Assembly: GCF_000715075.1 (NCBI RefSeq)
Contig: NC_134085.1
Location: forward strand, 156,330,178 to 156,394,177
Reading direction: 5' to 3'
Source: Nicotiana tabacum
Lineage: Eukaryota; Streptophyta; Magnoliopsida; Solanales; Solanaceae
Length of the DNA stretch: 64,000 nucleotides
A model generated the notes under the pieces. That model saw only the letters and a program-made list of their open reading frames with translations. It had not been told where the DNA came from and did not search any database. A program made the translations under genes and the position numbers. Positions within the stretch are counted from its first letter, which is position 1. The number at the start of each line of letters is the position of its first letter. Positions 36,601-47,394 of the stretch are shown here, in pieces.

Positions 36601-38738
36601 CATGTCTTCACCACAATCTGAGTCTCTAAAAGCTACTACTGAAGTCCCAGATGTGTCTTTGTCTCATGAACCATGAACATCAGGATTAGATTCCCAACCT
36701 TCACCTACTGAAACCCTAATTTTCAACCAACCACCATCCAAAGTCTTCTCATCTACCCCGTCTAGTCCTGGTTTCCATTGCAATCGAAAAAACCAAACTC
36801 CCAAAAGGTTTGATGTCTCTCCCTCACTATCTGCTGCCATAGAGAAAATGGAAATAGAAGAACCTTTGTCCACCTCTCGCTTTCTCCAAACCATAGAAGA
36901 AATAGTGGAAAGAATTGAAGGTGTAGAGTTCTTTAGCCAATATGTTGAGGAAAAATATGTGGACAAAATAGATATTACTGGTTTGGGTGGTGGTGTTAGT
37001 ATATGGTGTCTTTGAAACCCCAACTATTCAGGGGTTTGATATGAATGTCTTGTCATGACCAAGTAATGCTCTACCCTCTTCTACGGGTACTGTATTGTTG
37101 GATAATGCAGGTGAGAAAGATGAAAATTCTTTGACTGTTGTTGTTGAGGGAAGTATAGTTGGGGATTCCTTGTCTGGCTGTGTGAGTACTAGGATTCAAG
37201 GGGGAAGAAAGTGGAAATGGGGACCATGTGCCTCAAGGTGACAAGGCACCAGTCAGTACTATAGGGGAGCCTACAGAGGGACGTGGTGCCTCTGCCCAAG
37301 AAGAGTTATCATCTACTACTAGGGATGAAACTCCAAGCTTTATTAGACAGGTTATCGGCAGTACTGACCCTACCTCGTCCTCTCACCTTGATGCATCCCC
37401 TTTAGAGATTATGTACCCTGCAAAGAAGTCTGTATTAAAAGGGCAAGGAGATGATAGTATGGAGGACTACGACAATTCATTTGTAGCCCAGTTTATCGCT
37501 GCTAGCAGTGGTGGGACAATTAAAAAAGAGTCTGTCCCAAATGACCCACCACTAGGCAACAGAAAAAGGTTACACTTGACAGTGTATTAAAGGAGAATAA
37601 GGAGAAATGGAAAAGGAGAAGACTTGTAAAAAATAGACTGGTTGATGAGGAGGATGTGCCTCCGAGAACTATTGTGGAAGTTGAGGATGAGGAGTTGAAT
37701 CAGGAACCTGGCCTTTTTGTCTATAAAACTTCTAAGAAGGCTATGTTAGTGAAAAAAAGAAAGTTTCAAATTTGTACAGAATGCTAAAGTTGGTGGTGAA
37801 GAAAGAGTTGAGAAGGAAAAAATTGTTGAGAAAAAGAAGCCTCTTAGAAAGAGGCCAAGTAGTAGTGAGGAACCTGGTTCCTCGAAGAAGGAAAGAGTAG
37901 ATGTGTATGAGCTTGAGAGGAAAGCCAAATTTAAAAAGCAGAAAGTTCTGTGGGGTAGAGTTTTTGACACCGACATTCTTGATTAGTCTAGAATAAGGCA
38001 GTTGGTTGAAATCTGCCACTTTCAAAAGTGGACTCATCTATTTATTGTTTAGAGTCCAAATGTTTATGAGGAGGAAGTAAGTAGTTTCTATGATGATTTG
38101 TTGCACAATACCAACTCATGTTCGATTTGGTGAGCAAGGTCCTGCTACCAAGAACTGAAAGGCGATCCATTGCCTCTATAGCGGACTTGGTTCTTTTGGA
38201 GGCACTGGATAACTACACTCCCATCAATTTGCTTGGGAGTTTGATTGAACACATGAAGAAAATGGAAGAATTCAAGGATGGAAATCATGGGTTGCCATGG
38301 GTTCCCGCTCACAAAAGTCTTTGAACTATTTGAAATCTCCTTGGGAAGAGCATTTATGGGAACTCGTTAACAAATGTTCTCAATTAACACCATGGAGGAA
38401 TGCGAGCATGTTGACAAAAAGTGGGTACAGGCAGTAGTTCTACAATCTCTCAACTTATCGATGCTCAGAATACTGCTAGTGAGGAAATTAGGCGGTTGAA
38501 GGCCCAAAATGCTATTCTTGAGGGTAAGCTCAATCAAGCTAGCAAGAAACTTGATTCCAGTAATGCTTAAGGAGCAGAAGTTGCATGCTCTAAGGCTGAG
38601 AATACAGAGTTGAGGAAACAAGTGGAGAATCTGAACGAGCAGTTGATCAACGATCAGAGAGCTGCTAATGCTCGTGTGGACGGTCTTCTCAAGGATCTTG
38701 CTCCCTCGTCCTTCCCTTCCTCATCCAGTGCACCCTAA
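36601..38738 (+). pseudogene. Accessory ORF of a copia-type element, decayed
   Basis: From ATG 36601 the product is Ser/Pro-rich, with a stop near 36673. Acidic low-complexity sequence follows (about 37228-37590), then a Lys-rich segment with a basic stretch (KKKPLRKRPS near 37830). A globular block near 37970-38100 contains QLVEICHFQKWTHLF and YEEEVSSFYDDLLH. A segment at 38118-38324 (VLLPRTERRSIASIADLVLLEALD) and a C-terminal coiled coil (EEIRRLKAQNAILEGKL near 38485) end at the TAA at 38736. Several frames and stops interrupt it. Function unknown. Confidence 0.65.
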
Positions 38739-39144
38739 TTTGTCCCTTTGTCAGATCTTACAGTGTCCTTTTTGTTGTTCGCCCACTATGGTTGTGGTAC
38801 TATAGTTATGTTTTATTTGTGTATGTTTTTGTAATGATGGTACAGCTACAATAGTTTTTTTTCCTTTAATTAATGAGCATCTTCATCCTTTTAAATGTGT
38901 GTCATACTTTTGTGTTCTATTTTTACCTATGTTGTGTGCACACAAGTGGCATGAGTTAACTTTGCTGAACTTTTTTTGCCTTTACTTGTCAGGTCTTTTA
39001 TGATGCCAAAAAGGAGAACATAATTGAAAGGGAGAAATAGGTTCTCAAGGGGAATATATTTATTTTGCAGGGGGAACAATGTGTAGATCTGGTTCAGGAT
39101 GGAATATCAATTCTAAGTTTGTCATCATAAAAAAGGAAAAAAAT

Positions 39145-40040
39145 TGATAAGTAATGTATCCTTTATTTTGATGATCTAATAAACTTCATATGGGAACCAG
39201 ATAGGGAACCTAATACAATTAGTTCCTTTGCGTTCAAAGCAACAAGTCAAAGTCTGGCACAAATCTCAATGAAATCAGATAAGGGAACAATAAGAGAGAA
39301 CAAATAGAGATCAGTTCCTCCAGTCACAGTACAAGTCAACTTTAACAGCTGTTAAAGTTGTTGTACTCCACACGCAACAGTACAACATCATTGTTGAAGG
39401 TTGCTAGATACCAGACACCCCCTTGCATCATCTTTGATGACCTCGCATAGATATTACTAACATGAGGAAAGTAAATACACACACTTGCAAAATCTAACTA
39501 TCTTTTACTCTCGAGTGTGCAACCAACTTCATTCTCCCAAAGACAATGAAGAAGAACAACAACATAAGGAAGCACAAGATCCCAACATTGATTATATCGT
39601 GTGTCCTTAGTATTATTGTGTCTTTGTTCATATTATTTACTTGTAACTCCTACTCAGCTTAATTAGGAACATCTCGTAGGACACTTTATAAACCATAAAC
39701 TGTGTGGTTGTGCTGACTAGAGTTAGTCAAGTGGTTAGCATTGTAATAGAATTATTACAAAGACTTGCAATATAGTTATTACAAGTAGGTGAGGGATTAA
39801 GAGTTTAATTCCTAGGTTATAATAGGTTGTAATCTAAAGTTGCTCAATTAGTGAAGTTGAAATTCTACGATTGTAGGCGGTGATTTTTAATCCCGTGAGC
39901 TAGTTTTCCATGTAGATATCGTTGTGTTATTTACTTACTGCTGTGTTCTGTGTGAACTGATAGAGAACTGTGTTCTTTATATAGTTTGGTGGACTCTTAG
40001 TTTACATCACTACACATGTGCAATCAGTCAGGATTTTACA
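39145..40040 (+). repeat. Putative LTR of the second copia-type remnant
   Basis: A purine-rich tract (AAAAAAGGAAAAAAAT, about 39129-39144) precedes TGATAAGTAATG. The right end is placed near GGATTTTACA at 40031-40040 only by a CA terminus. There is no partner LTR to confirm it. Confidence 0.45.
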
Positions 40041-40254
40041 CCGTAAACAAACTTTAATGCGTGAAAAATGTGAGTGTGTATAAACAATAATCCTCGATCC
40101 TTAATAAAGGATCTTTTGGCCTTTTTATTTTAGTTCAAAATATTTGTCTTTTACATTTTCCCTTATTTATTTATATTATGTGTCAAGTTAAGAATATGCA
40201 AATTTTAATTAAGGGTAATTTAGTCAAAATACTTATTTCTTTTCTATGATTTAG

Positions 40255-41603
40255 CAGGGATGGCAATGGGGCAGTACGGTTACGGGGCGGAGGCGGGTTT
40301 AGGCCTATGCGGGGCTTATGCGATGTGGGGCGGGTGGGGGCAGGTTGAAATGAAAATTTTTCAAATTCTAGCGGTGGCGGATGGAAAATTTTCACCAAAA
40401 ATGTTATATGCTGTTATTGTTAACAGAGCAACTGATGCATAACTTGAAATATGTTGCAATTACAAAAATACCCCTATGCGCTCTGAGGAGAATTGAACCT
40501 TGTAAAGTTTTTGAACCTCTAAGCTATATTTTTAGACTGTTACATGAGGATTAAAAACAAGTAAAAATTAGATTTTGCCTTGTATATATAGTATAATTTT
40601 TATCCCTAAATCCGTCCCTTTTAGTAGTGTATTAACTCTTTAAATTATTTAATGAATGAAATATGAATATCATTTTAGATTTTAATATTAAATAACTGAT
40701 GTTTACGTTTTGATATCATTCTATAACATCATGAAATAACTAAAATATAAATAAAATAATCAAAAAAAATACGAGAACGAGCACCTTCAGTTGGAAGGTT
40801 AGTTGTCATGAAGGTTCGAGATACGCTAGTATGTATTTTATTTTATTTTTGATTTCTTACCTGGTGTTCGGTGTCCGATATCGTATTGGGACCCGACTAA
40901 ATTCGAATTCGCACCGAAAAATCTACATTGAGAGTAAAGCGCTCCCTAACAAAGGCGACTTCATACCCGGGCCTGAATCCGGGACTTCTGGAAAATTTTC
41001 AAATTCTGAAGTTGCATAATCTATTCTTTCTATTTATAATTAATTACTTTTAAGAGGGCCTGCTACTAAATTGCTAAACTAAAGAAAAACATGTTACGAG
41101 GCTACAATGATGGAAAATAACAAGTTTGCTATAATATATTTGAATATATTATTTATTTGATTCGACGACAACAAATAAATGAAATAGAGTAATTTCTTAT
41201 TGTTATTCCATAAAGACTAGTATTATTTCTGAATTTTCAATATAGAATGGTAGCAATATAGAATATAAGTGTTCTAGTGGTATTTTCGAGTATTATGGTT
41301 TACAATCACATCTATATATTGACCGAAAAAATTAAATATGGCATACTAGTTTGAATATTTTTATAGGAGAATGATTTCCAGTAATAATTAACAAATTCGT
41401 TTTTGTTAGACATACGTTTTTTAGAAGGAAACAAAGCAAAATATCGTAAAGCAAAAGAAGAAATACAGAAAAAAAATAACAAATGAAAAAAGGGGAAAAA
41501 AGGACTTGATGCGGGATGGGGCAGGGCGGGTTGATGCGGGGCGGGTTGAAAATTTTGCGGGTTCAGCAAAACCTGTCCCGCAACCGCCCCATTGTCATTC
41601 CTA
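40255..41603. mobile_element. Non-autonomous hAT element, 1349 bp
   Basis: The left end reads CAGGGATGGCAATGGGGC and the reverse complement of the right end reads TAGGAATGACAATGGGGC, followed on both sides by G-rich subterminal sequence (GGGGCGG, GCGGG). Flanks TGATTTAG (40247-40254) and TGACTTAG (41604-41611) form an 8-bp target duplication with one mismatch. 'TAGGGATGGCAATGGGG' ends are typical of plant hAT elements. No transposase ORF is seen. The right end lies 241 bp from the SWEET stop codon. Confidence 0.85.
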
Positions 41604-41663
41604 TGACTTAGTATTTCATTAAAGGATGGGACAACGGCAAAAATATCACTTATTGTGCTCAAT

Positions 41664-41670
41664 ATTTATT
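41664..41670 (-). terminator. Possible polyadenylation signal of the SWEET gene
   Basis: The - strand reads AATAAAT about 175 bp after the stop codon and before the hAT element. Plant signals are loose, so this is only a candidate. Confidence 0.35.
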
Positions 41671-41844
41671 CTTTACTAGGACATCCCAAGAAGAAAGCTT
41701 ATATAAGCCTACATTGAGATGACTTGTGTACAAACACATCAGTATTAGGAAAAATCAACCTATGGAATTAGTTGCAAGAATCTGCGCGAATATATACTGC
41801 ACTGAGATCAATGCCAATTCCAAGCCTGGCATTAATCAACTGCC

Positions 41845-43285
41845 CTATGCTTCCACAGTTTGCAGCTTGGGTATGTTTTCTACTTTAACTCCACAATTAT
41901 TATCATGCGGACACGAGGCTACGTGTACTTTATCTGAGCAAACCAGTAAACCGGCAAGCTTCACAATATCAATAATCTGTTCCTGTGTCAATTCTGGAAG
42001 CTTCTTTTTGTTCATGTTCTCATCCACCACAATGACTGCTGGCTTTTGTATCTCCGGAAGTTTCTGCTCCTTTAGGATTGCCTTCTCTTTTTTGCTGTAT
42101 ATTACATAGAGCACTATTTGGAGAATACCAAAGATGAATCCCAATACGTTTGGAGCCTACAAAAGATAACGTAATTAGACTTACATTGATAAGATCAAAG
42201 AAATTTTACGTACATGGATACATGCAATTGAAGAACTTACGGCTATGTTGATGTCCTTAAGTAGAAGACCATAGAAGAACCACATCACTGCACTTAATGT
42301 GAGAAACACTGATAAGAGTAATGGCATGTATTCCACACTCTTTGTTTTTATTACTTTTCTCTGCATGAAATTAGAAAAATCATGAGCAATATATTATCTT
42401 AATAATAAGACGTCTAATTAAGTTTTGAAATACGTGAATTATTTGTATGTAAAAGCTCACCACAATGCCTAAGGGTGCTATAAACACACACAAGGAAAAC
42501 ACAAGGCAGATCCATCCAACCACTTGCCCTCGAACTGCTCCTTTGAATAGAAATTGGGTAACAAGAACTATAGCACCAAAGCCACCCACTACTGATAATA
42601 GCAGCATCTTCACAGTTTGGACCTGCATTAATTAAATTGTAAACATCAAATATTCTTCCTTTAGGAAAAGAAACGATGGAAAATAAGAACTCCTAAAAAG
42701 GAAAAAAAAAATAGTTGTCCAGTGGATGCCATGAAAAACCTTACCTTGGCCTTCTTTGGTGCGTAGAAAAGGTAGAAACCAACGTAGATAGTTTCAATAA
42801 AAACTCCAAAGGAGTTTATAGTGATGAGAAGGGTCGTATTGGTCTTGAGAAATGCATAGTAAATCCAAAGCATGGAACTAAAGAGCGCAACCACGTATGG
42901 AATTGATTGATAGCCTTCAGTTGATTTTTTCTTGTAGATTTTATAAAAGGTAGGCCTGCAAGTGTGAAGTTATATATAGTGTTAGTCATATTATAATCCA
43001 AATAAACTGAACATTTAAAAAATACTACAAGAAAATGGAGACTCACAGTGGAGAAAGGAACACAATGAACGAGACAATGTTACCTGCAATTACAAAAGAA
43101 AAAGAAAAAGAAAAGAGACGGTGAGTTTAACCTCGACACATTGAACATATTTTAGGATGGAAGTTCATATTTAAGAAATCCAGTCAGAATATTCTACAAT
43201 TAAGAAGGAAGAATTAGGAGAAAACAGGTTTGTATTTACCAAGGACACCAAAAGCAAAAGCCCAGTGACCAGAAATACCAGCCAT
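41845..43285 (-). CDS. SWEET sugar transporter (clade III-like), six exons, 295 aa
   Basis: SWEETs are seven-helix membrane proteins that move sugars down a gradient; clade III members mainly carry sucrose across the plasma membrane. Exons on the - strand are 43285-43240, 43083-43047, 42955-42745, 42622-42461, 42360-42241 and 42156-41845. All introns are GT-AG, and the 888-bp CDS has no stop before TAG at 41845. Exons 1 and 2 (46 and 37 bp) have the sizes usual in this family. Two MtN3 repeats lie at about residues 10-95 and 131-215. The pore Asn pair is N75 and N195, and the repeat prolines include P27, P47, P148 and P165. The second-repeat signature KTKSVEYMP...[10 protein letters not shown] is intact. 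A cytosolic tail of about 80 residues follows. It resembles nectary-type (NEC1/SWEET9) or SWEET10-15 proteins; the exact orthologue is not certain. A TATA box lies 135 bp upstream. Confidence 0.95.
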
Positions 43286-43419
43286 CTCTTTAATTTTTTG
43301 TATTTTCTAGCCAAAGAATTGCAAATCTCTAGCACTCTGTCTCTCACTCAAAATGCTAGAGTTGCAAAAGATAATCAAGTTTTCGACTTGGCTGTGAAAT
43401 GAGGAGTGTTTGGCTGACA

Positions 43420-43427
43420 TATTTATA
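43420..43427 (-). promoter_or_regulatory. TATA box of the SWEET gene
   Basis: The - strand reads TATAAATA, preceded by GCCTG, 135 bp before the ATG at 43285. No upstream ATG that would start a long ORF was noticed in the implied leader. Prediction by position and sequence. Confidence 0.65.
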
Positions 43428-44613
43428 CAGGCAAGGGATGGGAATTATTAAAGTTGGTGCATGCAACATTGAAATTAAAGTTCCTTTTTTTTTTCTTTTC
43501 CTACTGTATTTGGAAAAGTAATTAATTATAGTGCAAAAAAGCACTGAGAGGAGTAACTCTCTTTTATTATGTCATCCCCCAATCCTTAGGAGCACTAATA
43601 CTTATAACTCGTTCGTTTTATTTTTTGGAGTGTTTGATTCTTTCATTTTCTTTAAAAATGAGCCACAAATCAACAAAAATCATTCTAGAAATTTGAGGGA
43701 CCAATTAAAGTCAACAATTTGCATCAATAATAGAGTTGCAGCTATTGAGAAGATCAATTTGCTTATGATGAATTAGCTTTGTTAGGCTTATGACTTTATC
43801 ATGTCCAAGTTATAATCCTTGTTATAATTATAGAATAATAATTCTGGGATATCATGATTTTGAACCAAACGACCCCTGAGATTTTATGGATGTTGTTCCC
43901 AAGTTTATGAGCCACTACGTATATCATAGCATTATGCTTGTTCGAATGATTGAACCCAAGATGTTAGATACGATCTTCTTCTCTTGCTACATTTGTTTGA
44001 GTTACGTGCTGTATGCAGTATTACAACTGTCAAGGGAATAGAACACTTGATGATGAACTATTGAACTCATAAATAAAATTATTATTTCACCATAAAAGCT
44101 GCTGTTAATTCGAACATTGTTGGTTTCATCTTAGTAGTATAATAATATTGCACGTTCTAGGTTTAGTCTTAGTAGTATAATATTTATTAAAATATACCAT
44201 ATTACCACGTGTACACATTGCTCCTCTGATTTTGATTTCTTATATGTAACAAGTAAAGAGACATTATTTTTAATTAAAAGAGGCCCCCGACTTTTATAAA
44301 GTAAGATTAAAAAAATTGAAAGATTGAGATCTAGAGATGCATTCTCAAATCCTCCAAATTGCGTGGAGAACTCAAATTTTTATACTCTATGGTATAAGGT
44401 CGAAATAATGAATTAATGGTCCTCCCCCACTAATTCCATCTTTTTGTACGTAAATGCCCATTTAACTTTTGAAGAAAAGGTATAAATCATTTTAAAATGG
44501 TGACGATTGGTAAGTAAAAACGTAACGTTTTTTAATATATGCATGTCGGCATACCTGAGTGGATTCAATAAGAAATCCCCAATGCGGGATTCAGACATGG
44601 TCCAAAAAATGTA
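43428..44613 (-). promoter_or_regulatory. SWEET upstream region
   Basis: This is AT-rich sequence between the TATA box and the CACTA element, about 1.2 kb. I see no gene. It is all the non-transposon promoter sequence the SWEET gene has before the CACTA boundary at 44614. Confidence 0.5.
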
Positions 44614-44639
44614 CACTACTAGAAATCTGGTAATTAGTG

Positions 44640-45150
44640 ACCCAAAAAAGTGATCAACGTTGGTCGGTTTTGGCAAATTACTGATCAAAACTCGTCCAAA
44701 CACGCTTGGTCGTTATTTTGGTGGTCGTTTTAGTATACTGACCAAGTTTGGTCGCTAATTACCGACCAAGGTTGGTCGCAAAGGTAAAAGGATCAACTGT
44801 GCAATTTAAAGCACATACCGACCAACTTTGGTCGGTAACAATATTTTAATAATTTAATTTTACCAACCAAAGTTGGTCTGTATATTTAAATTACATTATG
44901 TTATTAATTATTAAAATTTAAAAATTAGCGACCAAAGTTGGTCGGTAAAGTAAAATATATATTTTTAAAATAAAATTAAAACTTAACCATACCGACTAAA
45001 GCTGGTCAGTAAAGTTGAAATCTGGGTAATCATTGTTCATTAACCGACCGACTTTAGTCGGTAATTTTTTTTTTTAACTTAAGCGACCAAGGTTGGTCGC
45101 TAATCAACATTTTTTTTTAATTAGGAACCGACCAACTTTGGTCGATTTTC
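44640..45150. repeat. CACTA subterminal repeats, left cluster (~11 palindromic copies)
   Basis: Copies of a ~20-bp palindrome, ACCGACCAACTTTGGTCGGT and variants, lie near 44652, 44738, 44760, 44818, 44864, 44929, 44989, 45043, 45082 and 45127, plus one worn copy near 44695. In En/Spm such motifs bind the TnpA protein. The palindrome itself is clear; the binding role is by analogy. Confidence 0.92.
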
Positions 45151-45363
45151 TGGGTTTTAATCTTGGCATAAAATGCCTATTTTGGCAGCTACACCTCCTA
45201 CCAGCATACCAAAATCTCTAAACAACAACAACAACACAATTCAATAAATACATTAAAACTAACAAATTAAAGTTCAATAGAACTAAAAAATCCAAATCAC
45301 GTTAAAACTTATTACAACTAGTTAAAAACCGGTTCTATTTGTCTAGTTCAAAGTATATAAAAG

Positions 45364-47313
45364 TCAAGGAGTATTTTGTACAACATTATCGTCACTGTCT
45401 GATGAACTTTCATCTAAAAGATTGTGTCGAGAAGGGTCTTGTGGAGGACGAGAGGAACAATCACGGGGAGGACGGAAGGAACGCTCACGTTCAAGTCGAG
45501 CCTCTGGTGATGACTCACGAGACCGGGGCAACAGAAAATCTCCAGTAAATAGGAGAGTTCTGATATGTTGCATGCCAAGAAACTGAGGATCTCTAACCCT
45601 TTCACTTTCCTTGGCCGCTTCTAGCTCAGATGTGAGCTTTGTCACAGTCTCCCGCATAGAAAGGCTCTCCCCATCAAGTTGCTCGCCTTGCGAGGAAGTC
45701 CCTATTCCTTGCATTCCACACTTATAGCGATGGAATTTCTTAGTAGGAACTCGTATACCTTCCCCCATTTTGGACCGCCAGCAGACTCCATCCATATTCT
45801 TTCAGCATCCTCGTCCGAAGGTTGGGTTGGCTCGCCCGATTCACCAGCTGGCTGAGTGCAAATGAATTCCTCCACGTTAGTTTGGTAGCGTCCTTATACG
45901 AAAATTTAAATTGAATTAGTATTTCAAAATTTATATAAAGGTAATTAAAATAATTAAAGAAAAGTGAAAGCTTATATATACACTCGAGGCCCGGTCCTCG
46001 ACCCACCTTTCTTGATCCGTCACTTTCTTCTTCTTTACAATATATGTCTCCTTGAATAGCTCATCATAGTTCATTGGATGCCCCAACTTCTTTTCCTAAA
46101 AACAAATTAATTTAGTTAATAAACAGAATTAAAATACTTTGTAAATTAAAATAATTTAAGCAATTACGTAACAATCTTCTTTTTATTGTCCCTAGGCTGA
46201 TCGCACCTCCAGTGTGCAAGGAGCCTCCTTTCTCAGATGCGCGAGCTTTCTTTCCTTTTTTGCTCTTCTCTAAGAACTTTGAGGTAAGTCATTACCTTTG
46301 TAAATCATCCCATAAATTTTCCAGTCAGGCTTCTTGTTCTTCTTTCTAGCTTCGGAGAATGTATGCGACAATCGCTAGTGATGGAAATTTGCAGCCACTT
46401 CCGCGCTATAGCGGTGTTCCCATACACACTTGCTATGTATTTCAAAAGTTAAATATTATATGAAAATATCATAAATATAAATTATTAAACTTTTTAAAAG
46501 AACATTTATACCTTAAATTGATTGAAAATTTGCTCATTCAGCGAGAATCAAACATCATACCAAGTCGCACAATGGTCATCATAAAGCTTTCTGATGGCTT
46601 TGGTGATTATCCTCATAGTCTTATTACTCGGAATGAACCTACAATTTAACAATAAAAATACATTAATATCTTAGTAAAAACTTTACAAAATAATAAACGC
46701 AAAAATAACAAAGAACTCTTACCCATCACCCTCATGGACTATGATGATCTTGCCATATCGATCATAATACACCTCCTCATCATCATCAACATCATCGTCC
46801 GAAGCATGTATATCAGAGGCATGAGTGGATGGTGTAGGGGGTTCAGAGCTACTACCTCTCAGGCGAAGGCCTGAAATAGATGGAGTCGACGATAAAGATG
46901 GCTAGCGATCCCTGTGACTGCGACATAGCTGGATGGACCCCAAGTGGCTATGATACTGATGGTTGTGGCCCGAGTGGCTGTGATCCATGTGGCTGTGACA
47001 TGGATGGATGCGATCCATGGGATGTAGATGGTTGCGATCCGCGTGGTTATGAGGCAGCTGGACTGTATATCGGACGTATAGTCCTATGGCCCTGTGATGA
47101 AAGACCTGGTGTCTGCACAAAGGTGTAGGGCTCGTGATGTTGTGGCAGATCAGTATAGTCGTAGGGTGGAGGATAAGACATAGGCATAGGCATAGGCATC
47201 TCTGAAGAGGGTGGAGTAGATGGAGTATTATTTTCTGCCCTCCTCTTTCCATTCCTAGCCTTTTCTCGATCCCGAGAACCAGTAGGGTTATTGTTACCTT
47301 GACCCTTGCCCAT
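45364..47313 (-). pseudogene. CACTA second gene (plant transposase Ptta/En/Spm, Transposase_24-like)
   Basis: The start is likely MGKGQGNNN at 47313. The N-terminal part is Pro/Met-rich and changes frame within a Ser/His repeat at about 46930-47060. Fragments that fit the Transposase_24 family follow on the - strand: NKTMRIITKAIRKLYDD near 46600 and EARKKNKKPDWKIYGMIYKG near 46320. An exon with a Ser/Arg-rich C-terminus (DESSSDSDDN) ends at 45364. Intron borders cannot be fixed by eye. In related elements this product binds subterminal repeats and assists the TNP2 transposase. Confidence 0.65.
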
Positions 47314-47394
47314 CTGCATAATGTAATACATATTTAGATTGACACATATACGAAACTAGCTATAAAATGAGAGTTATTTTAAAAAACCAACTTT

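Larger units (their letters stand above)
36552..40040 (+). mobile_element. Second copia-type remnant: accessory ORF, polypurine tract, LTR
   Basis: Directly after the gypsy LTR comes a decayed + strand ORF with the same domain layout as the accessory ORF at 20071-21436. A purine-rich tract and an LTR-like start at 39145 follow. No RT remains, so assignment to copia rests on the accessory ORF and the tract. Confidence 0.6.

Noticed and set aside
46880..47128. Cys/Gly/Asp-rich + strand ORF resembling a small Cys-rich protein
   Set aside because: It is antisense to the repeat-bearing part of the CACTA second gene; the Cys spacing comes from the minisatellite.
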